NCBI GenBank assembly: GCA_963966185.1
Contig: CAWZYM010000406.1
Span: 389,001-453,000, forward strand
Origin: Rhabditoides inermis
Taxonomy: Eukaryota; Nematoda; Chromadorea; Rhabditida; Rhabditidae
Direction: 5' to 3'
Length of the DNA: 64,000 nucleotides
Shown: piece after piece, positions 41,150 through 52,762 of the stretch
How the letters are laid out: the number at the start of each line of letters is the position of its first letter
Position numbering within the stretch: the first letter of the stretch is position 1
Made by a program: the position numbers and the translations under genes
Notes under the pieces: model-generated
What the model saw: the letters and a program-made list of their open reading frames with translations, nothing else
Told to the model about the DNA's origin: nothing
Databases searched by the model: none

Positions 41150-42028
41150 TCTGGTGTAAATGTAAAATGCCCTATGGTGTCTGTCCATACATCGCTCTAC
41201 CGCGCCAGCCACTACTCCTATCTAGCCAAACGTGACATCGATCCGATGGTCTCGGTCCCGAGATGCAGGATTCCAATTTTCAGCTCGTTATCTCTCATAT
41301 CCGCGGAGCTATAAGCTCCAGAAAGTCCGACGAAATAGCGCGTAGTCAGAGAGAGTCAGACACAAAAGCGGCGAAATAGTGTGTGAGGCGAGGAGAGAGG
41401 TCACTGGCGAATCGGCTGCGGCGAGTAGACCTTACAAGAACGAGTACTGCGAATCGCAGACTTCAGCTTTCGAGAAACGGTTTCGACGTCACTCCTCTAC
41501 ACTCCCTCACCTACAAATCTGCCCGTAATCTTTTTATAATTCCTCCTGGTTTCCTTTCACGAAGTGATTTAGTCGAGGCGAGGCGACACCAAACAGTTGT
41601 CGCGGGCTGTTCAAGAAAACTAGGCAACCGTGTCAGATCTCCCTTTACTACAACATGCAAATAGGTGGCCACTACACTTCTTCCAAAATTTGCATCTTTT
41701 TGTGACCTCTGACGCCCGCTATCAATTAAATTCCTCTAATCGACGCCACTTTATTGCCCCGCGACGAGAGAGTGTGGCGAGGTGAGAGTGCGCCAGCTGC
41801 CAGTCTGTCTGATGTCAGAGAAAAAGACAGTCAATTGTGCAAATGAGCGAGAACATCACCACGCACTACGAAACAGCTCACCACACTTCACAAACTGTGC
41901 AAATTCTATATTCTGAGCAAATACAATACAAATATAACTGTATGCACTAAAGACATTCTACTTTCAATCAGGGAAGTGAGGCGAGGCAAAACACTATGTA
42001 ACCTTCTTTTCTCATCCAATTCCTTTTC

Positions 42029-42031
<3 letters not shown>
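41150..42031 (+). repeat. Module S7
   Basis: S module of the TCTGGTGTAA class. The recurrent open frame is at 41383-41664. It follows a subfamily c P, whereas the two other S modules of this class follow subfamily a and b. Confidence 0.9.
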
Positions 42032-42065
<34 letters not shown>

Positions 42066-42099
42066 GCTCTCTCTTTCGTCTCTCTCTCTTTCTCTCTCA
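42032..42099 (+). repeat. CT tract of S7, tail absent
   Basis: An interrupted CT tract that runs straight into a B-like monomer core (CACCGCGAAGGCACGCGG). The usual tail before the first monomer is missing. Confidence 0.9.
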
Positions 42100-42550
42100 C
42101 CGCGAAGGCACGCGGAGCGGCTGTCTATGATCGTAGGCGAGAGTAGATATTTTATAATATTAGATCCGTGATAACTAATCATTGTCAACCAGCCACTGAT
42201 AGAATTTGTCCGCCGAGACGCGCGGAGCGGCTATCTATGATCATAGGCGAGAGTAGATATTTTATATTATTAGATCCGTGATAACTAATATGTGTCAACC
42301 AGTTACTGATAGAAGTGGACCGCTGAGGCGCGCGGAGCGGCTGCCTGTGATCAAAGGCGAGACTAGAGATTTTATAATATTAGATCCGTGATAACTAATA
42401 ATTGTCAACCAGTTACTGATAGAATTTGACCGCTGAGGCGCGCGGAGCGGCTGTCTGTGATCAAAGGCGAGAGTAGAGATTTTATAACATTTGATACGTG
42501 ATAACTAATCATTGTCAACCAGCTACTGATAGAATTTGACCGCTGAAGCG
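42100..42550 (+). repeat. Island of diverged satellite B monomers
   Basis: Four B-type monomers of about 110 bp with many private changes (CCGCCGAGACGCG, GATCAAAGGCGAGACTAG), directly after the CT tract. The last joins an A monomer inside the shared core: B-type GAATTTGACCGCTGAAGCG, then A-type GCGAAGCGTGCCGG. They are more diverged than the large arrays, so possibly older. Confidence 0.9.
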
Positions 42551-43047
42551 CGCGAAGCGTGCCGGAGCGCTTTCTTTGTGCATAAGAGAAAGTAAAATAT
42601 CAGAGAGTCGGAGAATTGCATATCAGTAGCAGTGATCAATATATTTTTATTATTACTGATATACTGATCGACTTTGACCGCGGAGGCGCGCGGAGCGTGC
42701 CGGAGCGCTTTCTATGTGCATACGAGAAAGTTAACGATCAGAGAGTCAGAGAAAATTCATATCAGTTTCAGTGATCAATGTATTATTATAATTACTGATC
42801 TACTGATCGACTTTGACCGCGGAGGCGCGCGGAGCGTGCCGGAGCGCTTTCTATGTGCATACGAGAAAGTGAACGATCAGAGAGTCGGAGAAAATTCATA
42901 TCAGTAGCAGTGATCAATATATTCTTATTATTACTGATCTACTGATATACTTTGACCGCGGAGGCGCGCGGAGGCGCGCGGAGCGTGCCGGAGCGCTTTC
43001 TATGTGCATACGAGAAAGTTAACGATCAGAGAGTCAGAGAAAATTCA

Positions 43048-44071
43048 TTAGGGGCGGCGCGCAGCGGCGCCCGTTTGTTTTGAGCTGTGACGCGCGCAAC
43101 ACGCCACTCCCAAGGCACACACGATTTCTCTATTCTAATACAATATACTTAATTAGTGTGCGTTATTTGTTAGAATATCACTTTGTAAGACCTATGAGTA
43201 TGATTCGTGAAACCAATATCGGTTGCGGCATCCAAAAACCGCCCTCTCTTGCTCTCTCCCGCTTTGCCACTAAACGTGTTTACGACGGCGGCGGCGGCGA
43301 CGACGGTGTGCATCACGTAAGCTCCGCCCACTGCACTTTGCGCTCATTGGTCGCTCGGCTCTCTTGCGTGCGCACTCTGATTGGCTGAGCGCATGCTCCG
43401 CCCTTCGTTCACCCACTCTCGTGTCGGCTCGCCGTCCAGGCCACCGCCCCAGTTTTGGCGCGAAAACTGTGGGGGGAGGGGAGTGTGCGGAGCGGAGTGA
43501 GTGGGTAAGAGAGAGAGACGCGAAATAGCGCGTGTCAATGAGAGACTGGCATTGACAGGCGCACGAGCGATTCGACAAAGCAGTGCGTTTCCATATTCAG
43601 GATACGTTTTCTAAAGTTTCGAATATGTATACATAACATGTTCGGCACATCAACCTGAAAAACAATTTCTTCGAAATTTGAGAAAAGGACATCCATTCTC
43701 TTTTGAAAAGTACACGAGTAAAGAGGAGTGGTTTGTTTTGATCTAATTCAACAAAAGCACATGCATAAAATCTCTTCGCAGCTGACTAAAATTTCAAAAC
43801 AAACCTGCTCTTTCTGATCGATGAAAAATATAGTATGCACTATAATCGTGTCATACATTTTGTTGCAAGTTACTTGTTGGGATTAACAGTATCCTGAATA
43901 CCTGAACTCAACATGCTAACAAGAAAACAATTAGAGTTTTAAAACATCGTTCGAAAGAGCAGGTTTGTTTTGAAATTTTAGTCAGCTGCGAAGAGATTTT
44001 ATGCATGTGCTTTTGTTGAATTAGATCAAAACAAACCACTCCTCTTTACTCGTGTACTTTTCGAAAGAGAA
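43048..44071 (-). mobile_element. Helitron-like insertion, ~1.02 kb
   Basis: The insertion splits an A monomer at TTCA / TATCAGTTTC; the unsplit monomer is seen at about 42,752. On the minus strand it ends with a GC hairpin (positions 43072 to 43052, one mismatch, 3-base loop) followed by CTAA and then host T. It starts TTCTCTTTCG, so TC is one base in. There is no clear target duplication. An A|T target, a 3' hairpin with CTRR and lack of duplication fit a non-autonomous Helitron, but the extra base at the 5' end is unexplained. It carries a promoter-like GC-rich block and a near-perfect long inverted repeat. Confidence 0.55.
43321..43468. promoter_or_regulatory. Promoter-like block: GC boxes, CCAAT boxes, E2F-type site
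   Basis: Within the Helitron-like insertion: GCTCCGCCC at 43321-43329 and 43395-43403, ATTGG (reverse CCAAT) at 43346-43350 and 43380-43384, and the near-palindrome AGTTTTGGCGCGAAAACT at 43451-43468, which contains an E2F-type core. The clustering and spacing look like a captured CpG-rich promoter of a cell-cycle or replication gene. No coding exon is recognised next to it. Confidence 0.5.
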
Positions 44072-44072
44072 T
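43695..44072. repeat. Inverted repeat, 120-bp arms, one mismatch
   Basis: Arms 43695-43814 and 43953-44072 are reverse complements apart from one base (CTTTTG against CTTTCG), with a 138-bp loop. The outer end of the right arm coincides with the edge of the insertion. A transcript would fold into a long hairpin. Confidence 0.95.
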
Positions 44073-44262
44073 ATCAGTTTCAGTGATCAATGCATTATTA
44101 TAATTACTGATCTACTGATCGACTTTGACCGCGGAGGCGCGCGGAGCGTGCCGGAGCGCTTTCTATGTGCATACGAGAAAGTGAACGATCAGAGAGTCGG
44201 AGAAAATTCATATCAGTAGCAGTGATCAATGTAATATTATAATTACTGATCTATTGAACGGC

Positions 44263-44304
44263 CTCCGGCAAGCTTCGCGCGGAGGCGCGCGAAGCGTGCC
44301 GGAG
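44263..44304. repeat. Quasi-palindrome in an A monomer
   Basis: Arms of 19 bp (44263-44281 and 44286-44304) with one mismatch and a GAGG loop. The left arm replaces the normal start of the monomer core with an inverted copy of the CGCGCGAAGCG..GCCGGAG segment that follows it. Confidence 0.9.
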
Positions 44305-44868
44305 CGCCTTCTATGTGTATACGAAAGAGTAAAAAATCAGAGAGTCGGAGAAAATGCATATCAGTAGCAGTGATCAATGTTTTATTATATATTACTGATC
44401 TACTGATCGACTTTGACCGCGGAGGCGCGCGAAGCGTGCCGGAGCGCTTTCTATGTGCATACGAGAAAGTGAAAGATCAGAGAGTCGGAGAAAATGCATA
44501 TCAGTAGCAGTGATCAATATATTATTATAATTACTGATCTACTGATCGGCATTGACCGCGGAGGCGCGCGAAGCGTGCCGGAGCGCTATTTATGTGCATA
44601 CGAGAGAGTGAAAGATCAGAGAGTCGGAGAAAATGTATATCAGTAGCAGTGATCTTTTTTTTTTATTATTACTGATCTACTGATCGAATTTGACCGCGGA
44701 GGCGCGCAAAGCGTGCCGGAGCGTTTTCTATGTGCATACGAGAAAGTGAAAGATTAGAGAGTCGGAGAAAATGGATATTAGTAGCAGTGAACAATATCAT
44801 CTTATTATTACTGATCTACTGATCGACTTTGACTGCGGAGGCGCGCGGAGCGTGCCGGAGCGTCTTCT

Positions 44869-44998
44869 AGAGCAAAAGAAAGAGAGAGAGGGAGAGAAAG
44901 AGAGAGAGAAGCGGAGAAACGGAAAGTGTAGTTTAGTTATAACATATTTATCACTCATATACCGATAGTCTTCGGTTGCATCTCGGAGCGCCTTCTAT
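44869..44998 (+). repeat. GA-rich segment before P7
   Basis: Related to the segment at 40,766, with a longer GA run (GAAAGAGAGAGAGGGAG) and the same CGGAGAAACGG, TAACATATTTATCACTC and CGATAGTCTTCGG. Confidence 0.8.
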
Positions 44999-45273
44999 GA
45001 GCAAAGGTAAGATAATATCAAACGAAAAGCAAAAAAAAATGTCAACCAGCTACTGATAGACTGTGACACTGTTCAAACATTTGATAATACTGCAATTTGA
45101 AATTAAGGAGATACAATAAAAATAACTCATTTTGGAAAGCTCTAACAACAGCACTTCTAGAACAGCTCCTAATAGCACTTCCAGAGCACATATCAAGTCA
45201 ATCTATATATCAATCGATAGATAATTTTCTCCTCTATTTTATACCTATATTTCTAGCGCGCGAAGCGCGCTAG
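44999..45273 (+). repeat. Module P7, ends in CTAG hairpin
   Basis: Subfamily c P module; hairpin at 45253-45273, followed by TCGGGTGTATGTG, whereas P6 of the same subfamily is followed by TCTGGTG. Confidence 0.9.
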
Positions 45274-46144
45274 TCGGGTGTATGTGTAAAATGCCCTATG
45301 GTGTCTGTGCGTCCATCGCTCTACCGCGCCACCCACTACTCCTATCTAGCCAAACGTGACATCGATCCGATGGTCTCGGTCCCGAGATGCAGGATTCCAA
45401 TTTTCAGATCTTTATCTCTCATATCCGCGGAGCTATAAGCTCAAGAAGGTCCGACGAAATAGCGCGTAATCCGAGAGAGTCAGACAGAAAAGCAGCGAGA
45501 TAGTGTGTCAGATGAAGAGACGGGTCACTGACGAATCGGGTGCGGCGAGTAGACCTTACAAGAACGAGTACTGCGAATCGCAGACTTCAGCTATCGAAAA
45601 ACGGTTTCGACGTCACTCCTCTACACTCCCTCACCTACAAATCTGCCCGTAATCTTTTTATAAATCCTCCTGGTTTCCTTTCACGAAGTGATTTAGTCGA
45701 GGCGAGGCGACACCAAACAGTTGTCGCGGGCTGTTCAAGAAAACTAGGCAACCGTGTAAGGTCTCCCTTTACTACAACATGCAAATAGGTGGCCACTACA
45801 CTTCTACCAAAATTTGCATCTTTTTGTGACCTCTGACGCTCGCTATCAATTAAATTCCTCTAATCGACGTCGTTTTATTGCCCCGCGACGAGAGAGTGTG
45901 GTGAGGTGAGAGTGCGCCAGCTGCCAGCCTGTCTGCTGTTAGAGAAAGAGACAGTCAATTGTGCAAATGAGCGAAAACATCACCACGCACTACGAAACAG
46001 CTCACCACACTCCAACAAACTGCGCGATTACTATATTTTGAGTAAATACAATGAAACATTACTATCATTCTATAATCAATCATGAAAGTGAGTCGAGGGG
46101 AAACACATTGTAGTACCACCTTCTTTTCTCATCCTTCCTTTTTT
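45274..46144 (+). repeat. Module S8
   Basis: S module of the TCGGGTG class, with the private change AAGAAGGTCCG shared only with S11 at 55,929. Recurrent open frame at 45540-45788. Confidence 0.9.
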
Positions 46145-46192
46145 GTCTCTCTCTCTCTTTTTCTCTCTTTCTCTCTTTCTTCTCTCTTGTTT

Positions 46193-46247
<55 letters not shown>

Positions 46248-46451
46248 CTCTCTCTCTCTCTCTCTCCTTGTCTCTCACTCTTTTTTGTCTTGCTCTTTTT
46301 CATCCCTCTCTCCCTCTCTTCCTCTATCTCTATCTTTCTCTTCCTCTTCTCCTCTATCTCTCTCTTATATATTATGATTTTAGATTGGTGATAACTATAA
46401 TGTCTACTTGGATCTAAAAAAATAATGTTTGTCAACCAGTTGTTGATTCCA

Positions 46452-46515
<64 letters not shown>

Positions 46516-46594
46516 CGCTTAAATTTTATAATTAAAGACCAGTAATAACTATAAAGTATATTTGTATCTCTAATAAATAAAAATTGTCAACCAG
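46145..46594 (+). repeat. Double CT tract and tail of S8
   Basis: CT tracts at about 46145-46366 and 46450-46519 with tails between and after them. The first is the longest single CT-rich tract in the window. Confidence 0.95.
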
Positions 46595-47873
46595 CTTCTG
46601 ATAGGCTTTACCGCGGAGTGTGCCGGAGCACCCTCTATGTGCATATGAGAGAGTGAAAGATCAGAGAGTAGGAAAGAATGCATATCAGTATCAGTGTTCA
46701 ATATATTATTATAATTACTGATCTACTGATATACTTTGACCGCGAAGGCGCGCGAAGCGTGCCGGAGCGCTTTCTATGTGCATACGAGAAAATGAACGAT
46801 CAGAGATTCGGAGAAAATTCATATCAGTATCAGTGATCAATATATTCTTATTATTACTGATATACTGATATACTTTGACCGCGAAGGCGCGCGGAGCGTG
46901 CCGGAGCGCTTTCTATGTGCATACGAGAGAAAGAAAGATCAGAGAGTCGGAGAAAATTCATATCAGTAGCAGTGATCAATGCATTCTTACTATTACTGAT
47001 CTACTGATAGAATTTGACCGCGGAGGCGCGCGGAGCGTGCCGGAGCGCTTTCTATGTGCATACGAGAGAAAGAAAGATCAGAGAGTCGGAGAAAATTCAT
47101 ATCAGTAGCAGTGATCAATGCATTTTTACTATTACTGATCTACTGATATATTTTGACCGCGGAGGCGCGCGAAGCGTGCCGGAGCGTTTTCTATGTGCGT
47201 ACGAGATAGTAAAAGATCATTGAGTAGGAGAGAAGGCATATCAGTATCAGTGATCAGTATATTATTATAATTACTGATTCACTGATCGGCTTTGACCGCG
47301 GAGGCGCGCGAAGCGTGCCGGAGCGCCCTCCATGTGCATACGAGAGAGTAAAATATCAGAGAGTAGGAGAAAATGCAAATCAGTATCAGTGATCATTATT
47401 GTTATTTTTATTACTGATCTACTGATATTCTCTGACAGCGGAGCGTGCCGGAGCGCCTTCTATGTGCATACGAGAAAGTGAACGATCAGAGAGTCGGAGA
47501 AAATGCATATCAGTAGCAGTGATCAATATATTCTTATTTTTACTGATCTACTGATATACTTTGACCGCGGAGGCGCGCGAAGCGTGCCGGAGCGCCCTCT
47601 ATGTGCATACGAGAAAGTGAACGATCAGAGAGTCGGAGAAAAGTCATATCAGTAGCAGTGATCAATATACTTTTATTTTTACTGATCTACTGATATACGT
47701 TGACCGCGGAGGCGCGCGAAGCGTGCCGGAGCGCTTTCTATGTGCATACGAGAGAATAAAAAATCAGAGTGTAAGAGAAAATGCATATCAGTATCAGTGA
47801 TCATTATATTGTTATTTTTATTACTGATCTACCTATAGGCTCTGACAGCGGAGCGTGCCGGAGCGCCTTCTAT
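46595..47873 (+). repeat. Satellite A array 8
   Basis: Satellite A monomers. Near the end the terminal phrase ACAGCGGAGCGTGCCGG appears twice (about 47,432 and 47,846), with ordinary monomers in between, as if an earlier array/P boundary had been duplicated. Confidence 0.95.
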
Positions 47874-48153
47874 GACCATAGTAAATACATACATCTGTAG
47901 AAAAGCAGTCAACCAGATACTATCAACCAGATACTGATAAACTGTGACACTTTCTGATTATTTGAAACTACTGAAAAATAGAAAAAAGGAAATAAATAAA
48001 AATCAGTCATCTACTGAAAGACTGACAACAGCACTTCTAGAACAGTTCCTAATAGCACATCCAGAGCACATCTCGAGTCAATCTATATATCAATCGATAG
48101 ATAATTTTCTCCTCTATTTTATACCTATATTTCTAGCGCGCGAAGCGCGCTAG
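47874..48153 (+). repeat. Module P8, ends in CTAG hairpin
   Basis: Subfamily a P module (AGAACAGTTCCTAATAGCAC) with GACCATAG in place of GAGCATAG at its start. Hairpin at 48133-48153, followed by TCTGGTG. Confidence 0.9.
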
Positions 48154-49047
48154 TCTGGTGTAAGTGTAAAATGCCCTATGGTGTCTGTACGTCCATCGCT
48201 CTACCGCGCCACCCACTACTCCTATCTAGCCAAACGTGACATCGATCCGATGGTCTCGGTCCCGAGATGCAGGATTCCAATTTTCAGATCTTTATCTCTC
48301 ATATCCGCGGAGCTATAAGCTCAAGAATGTCCGACGAAATAGCGCGTGATCAGAGAGAGTCAGACACAAAAGCGGCGAAATAGTGTGTCAGATGAAGAGA
48401 CGGGTCACTGGCAAATCGGCTGCGGCGAGTAGACCTTACAAGAACGAGTACTGCGAATCGCAGACTTCTGCTATCGAGAAACGGTTTCGACGTCACTCCT
48501 CTACACTCCCTTACCTACAAATCTGCCCGTAATCTTTTTATAACACCTCCTGGTTTTCTTTCACGAAGTGATTTAATCGAGGCGAGGCGACACCAAACAG
48601 TTGTCGCGGGCTGTTCAAGAAAACTAGGCAACCGTGTAAGGTCTCCCTTTACTACAACATGCATATAGGTGGCCACTACACTTCTACGAAAATTTGCATC
48701 TTTTTGTGACCCCTGACGCTCGCTATCAATTAAATTCCTCTAATCGACGCCACTTTATTGCCCCGCGACGAGAGAGTGTGGCGAGGTGAGAGTGCGCCAG
48801 CTGCCAGTCTGTCTGATGTCAGAGAAAGAGACAGTCAATTGTGCAAACGACCGAGAACATCACCACGCACTACGAAACAGCTCACCACACTCCAACAAAC
48901 TGCGCGATTACTATATTCTGAGGAAATACAATAAAACATTACTATATGCACTCACGTCCTTCTATATTCAATCATAGAAGTGAGGCGAGGCGAAATACTA
49001 TGTAACCTCCTTTTCTCATCCCATTCCTTTTCTCATCCATCATTTTC
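48154..49047 (+). repeat. Module S9
   Basis: S module of the TCTGGTG class, sharing AAGAATGTCCG and GACACAAAAGCGG with S12. The usual first S frame is open but lacks its ATG here; the second is at 48786-48977. Confidence 0.9.
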
Positions 49048-49187
49048 GTCTCTCTCTCTCTCTCTCTCCCTCTCTCTCTCTCTCTCTTCCTCTATCTCTC
49101 TCTTATATTATGACTTTAGATTAGTGATAACTATGAAGTCTACTTGGATCTAAAATCAATAATAATTGTCAACCAGCTGCTCCTCCT

Positions 49188-49244
<57 letters not shown>

Positions 49245-49349
49245 CTTTTTCTCTCTCTCTTTCTTTCTCTCTCTTATATTTTATATTATTAGACCAGTGA
49301 TAACTATAAATTATACTTGTATCTATAATAAATAGTAATTGTCAACCAG
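49048..49349 (+). repeat. Double CT tract and tail of S9
   Basis: CT tracts at about 49048-49104 and 49190-49275, separated by a tail with AATTGTCAACCAGCTGCTCC and followed by another tail. Confidence 0.95.
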
Positions 49350-51622
49350 CTACTGATAGGCTTTTACCGCGGAGTGTGCCGGAGCGCTTTCTATGTGCTT
49401 ACGAAAGAGTAAAAAATCAGAGAGTCGGAGAAAATGCATATCAGTATCAGTGATCAATGTATTTTTATAATTACTGATCTACTGATCGGCTTTGACCGCG
49501 GAGGCGCGCGAAGCGTGCCGGAGCGCTTTCTATGTGCTTACGAAAGAGTGAAAGATCAGAGAGTCGGAGAAAATGCATATCAGTATCAGTGAACAATGTA
49601 TTATTATAATTACTGATCTACTGATCGACTTTGACCGCGGAGGCGCGCGGAGCGTGCCGGAGCGCTTTCTATGTGCATACGAGAGTGTGAAAAATCAGAG
49701 AGTAGGAGAGAATGAATATCAGTATCAGTGATCATATTATTATAATTACTGATCTACTGATCGACTTTGACCGCGGAGGCGCGCGAAGCGTGCCGGAGCG
49801 CCTTCTATGTGCATACGAAAGAGTAAAAAATCAGAGAGTCGGAGAAAATGCATATCAGTATCAGTGATCAATGTTTTATTATAATTACTGATCTACTGAT
49901 CGACTTTGACCGCGAAGGCGCGCGATGCGTGCCGGAGCGCTTTCTATATGCCAAACGAGATAGTCAAAGATCAGAGAGTCGGAGAAAATGGATATCAGTA
50001 TCAGTGATGAATGTATTAATAAAATTACTGATCTACTGATCGACTTTGACCGCGAAGGCGCGCGATGCGTGCCGGAGCGCTTTCTATATGCCAAACGAGA
50101 TAGTCAAAGATCAGAGAGTCGGAGAAAATGGATATCAGTATCAGTGATGAATGTATTAATAAAATTACTGATCTACTGATCGACTTTGACCGCGAAGGCG
50201 CGCGAAGCGTGCCGGAGCGCCCTCTATGTGCATACGAAAGAGTAAAAGATCAGAGAGTCGGAGAAAATGCATATTAGTATCAGTTATCAATATATTATTA
50301 TAATTACTGATATACTGATCGGCTTTGACCGCGTAGGCGCGCGGAGCGTGCCGGAGCGCTTTCTATGTGCATACGAGAAAGTGAACGATCAGAGAGTCGG
50401 AGAAAATGCATATCAGTAGCAGTGATCAAAATATTCTTATTTTTACTGATCTACTGATACACTTTGACCGCGTAGGCGCGCGGAGCGTGCCGGAGCGCTT
50501 TCTATGTGCATACGAGAAAGTGAACGATCAGAGAGTCGGAGAAAATGCATATCAGTAGCAGTGATCAATATATTCTTATTTTTACTGATCTACTGATATA
50601 CGTTGACCGCGGAGGCGCGCGAAGCGTGCCGGAGCGCTTTCTATGTGCATACGAGAAAGTGAACGATCAGAGAGTCGGAGAAAATGCATATCAGTAGCAG
50701 TGATCAAAATATTCTTGTTATTACTGATCTACTGATATACTTTGACCGCGGAGGCGCGCGGAGCGTGCCGGAGCGCTTTCTATGTGCATACGAGAAAGTG
50801 AACGATCAGAGAGTCGGAGAAAATGCATATCAGTAGCAGTGATCAATATATTCTTATTTTTACTGATCTACTGATATACTTTGACCGCGGAGGCGCGCGA
50901 AGCGTGCCGGAGCGCTTTCTATGTGCATACGAGAAAGTGAACGATCAGAGAGTCGGAAAAAATGCATATCAGTAGCAGTGATCGATATATTCTTATTATT
51001 ACTGATCTACTGATAGACTTTGACCGCGGAGGCGCGCGAAGCGTGCCGGAGCGCTTTCTATGTGCAAACGAGAAAGTGAACGATCAGAGAGTCGGAGAAA
51101 ATGCATATCAGTAGCAGTGATCAATATATTCTTATTGTTACTGATATACTGATAGACTTTGACTGACCGCGTAGGCGCGCGAAGCGTGCCGGAGCGCTTT
51201 CTATGTGCATACGAGAAAGTGAACGATCAGAGAGTCGGATAAAATGCATATCAGTAGCAGTGATCAATATATTCTTATTATTACTGATCTACTGATAGAC
51301 TTTGACCGCGGAGGCGCGCGAAGCGTGCCGGAGCGCTTTCTATGTGCAAACGAGAAAGTGAACGATCAGAGAGTCGGAGAAAATGCATATCAGTAGCAGT
51401 GATCAATATATTCTTATTGTTACTGATATACTGATAGACTTTGACCGCGGAGGCGCGCGAAGCGTGCCGGAGCGCCGTCTATGTGCAAACGAAAGAGTAA
51501 AAGATCATAAAGTCGGAGAAAATGCATATCAGTATCAGTGATCAATGTTTTGTTATAATTACTGATCTACTGATATACTTTGACCGTGGAGGCGCGCGGA
51601 GAGTGCCCGGATCGCCTTCTAT
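49350..51622 (+). repeat. Satellite A array 9
   Basis: Satellite A monomers. From about 49,660 this array and P9 form a duplicate of about 53,683-55,928, with single-monomer gains and losses. A rare variant with ATGCCAAACGAGATAGTC occurs in pairs in both copies. Confidence 0.95.
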
Positions 51623-51899
51623 GAGCATAGTAAATATAACATCTGTAGATGAGCAGGCAAGCAGATACTATCAACCAGATACTGATAGATTGTGACACTT
51701 TCTAAATACTTGAAACTACTGAAAAATAAAAAAAGGAAATAAATAAAGATCAGTCATCTATTGAAAGACTGACAACAGCACTTCTAGCACAGCTCCTAAT
51801 AGCACTTCCAGAGCACATATCAAGTCAATCTATATATCAATCGATAGATAATTTTCTCCTCTATTTTATACCTATATTTCTAGCGCGCGAAGCGCGCTA
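51623..51899 (+). repeat. Module P9, hairpin lacking its last base
   Basis: Subfamily b P module. The hairpin reads CTAGCGCGC, GAA, GCGCGCTA and is followed directly by TCGCAGCGCC. Relative to the other copies GT is missing, while the TC start of the following S is kept. Confidence 0.9.
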
Positions 51900-52762
51900 T
51901 CGCAGCGCCCGCTGCGCCTGTATGTGCAAAATGCTCTATGGTTTCCGTCTGTCCGTCCGTACGTCCATCGCTCTACCGCGCCACCCACCACTCCTATCTA
52001 GCCAAACGTGACATCGATCCGATGGTCGCGGTCCCGAGATGCAGGATTCCAATTTTCAGCTCGTTATATCTCATATCCGCGGAGCTATAAGCTCGAGAAA
52101 GTCCGACGAAATAGCGCGTAATCAGAGAGCGTCAGACAGAAAAGCAGTGAAGTAGTGTGTCAGATGAAGAGACGGTTAGGTCGTTGAACGGTTGCATCGA
52201 GTAGGCCTTACAAGAACAAGTACTGCGACTCGCAGACTTCAGCTATCGAAAAACGGTTTCGACGTCACTCCTCTACACTCCCTTACCTACAAATCTGCCC
52301 GTAATCTTTTTATAATTCCTCCTGGTTTCCTTTCACGAAGTGATTTATTCGAGGCGAGGCGACACCAAACAGTTGTCGCGGGCTGTTCAAGAAAACTAGG
52401 CAATCGTGTAAGGTCTCCCTTTACAACAACATGCAAATAGGTGGCCACAACACTTCTACCAAAATTTGCATCTTTTTGTGACCTCTGACGCCCGCTATCA
52501 ATTAAATTCCTCTAATTGACGCCACTTTATTGCCCCGCGGCGAGAGAGTGTGGCAATGTGAGAGTGCGCCAGCTGCCAGTCTGTCTGATGTCAGAGAAAA
52601 AGACAGTCAATTGTGCAAAAGAGCGAGAACATCACCACGCACTACCAAACAGCTCACCACACTCTGAGCAGACACAATAAAACATTACTACTATATGTAC
52701 TCACGTCATTCTATAATCAATCAGGGAAGTGAGGCGAGGCGAAAGAGTGCTACTATGTAGTA
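51900..52762 (+). repeat. Module S10
   Basis: S module of the TCGCAGCG class; recurrent open frame at 52192-52440. It lacks about 20 bp in the AACTGCGCGATTACTATATTC region and has the AGAGTGCTACTATGTAGTACG insertion shared with S5. Confidence 0.9.

Larger units (their letters stand above)
42551..44868 (+). repeat. Satellite A array 7
   Basis: Satellite A monomers interrupted by a Helitron-like insertion at 43,048-44,071. One monomer shows a slipped duplication of the GAGGCGCGCG core at 42,961-42,981. Another has a 19-bp-arm palindrome at 44,263-44,304. Confidence 0.95.

Noticed and set aside
43270..43578. Minus-strand frames of 102 and 64 codons in the GC-rich part of the Helitron-like insertion
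   Set aside because: Arg/Ser-rich translation of GC-rich promoter-like sequence, with no domain and no conserved counterpart.
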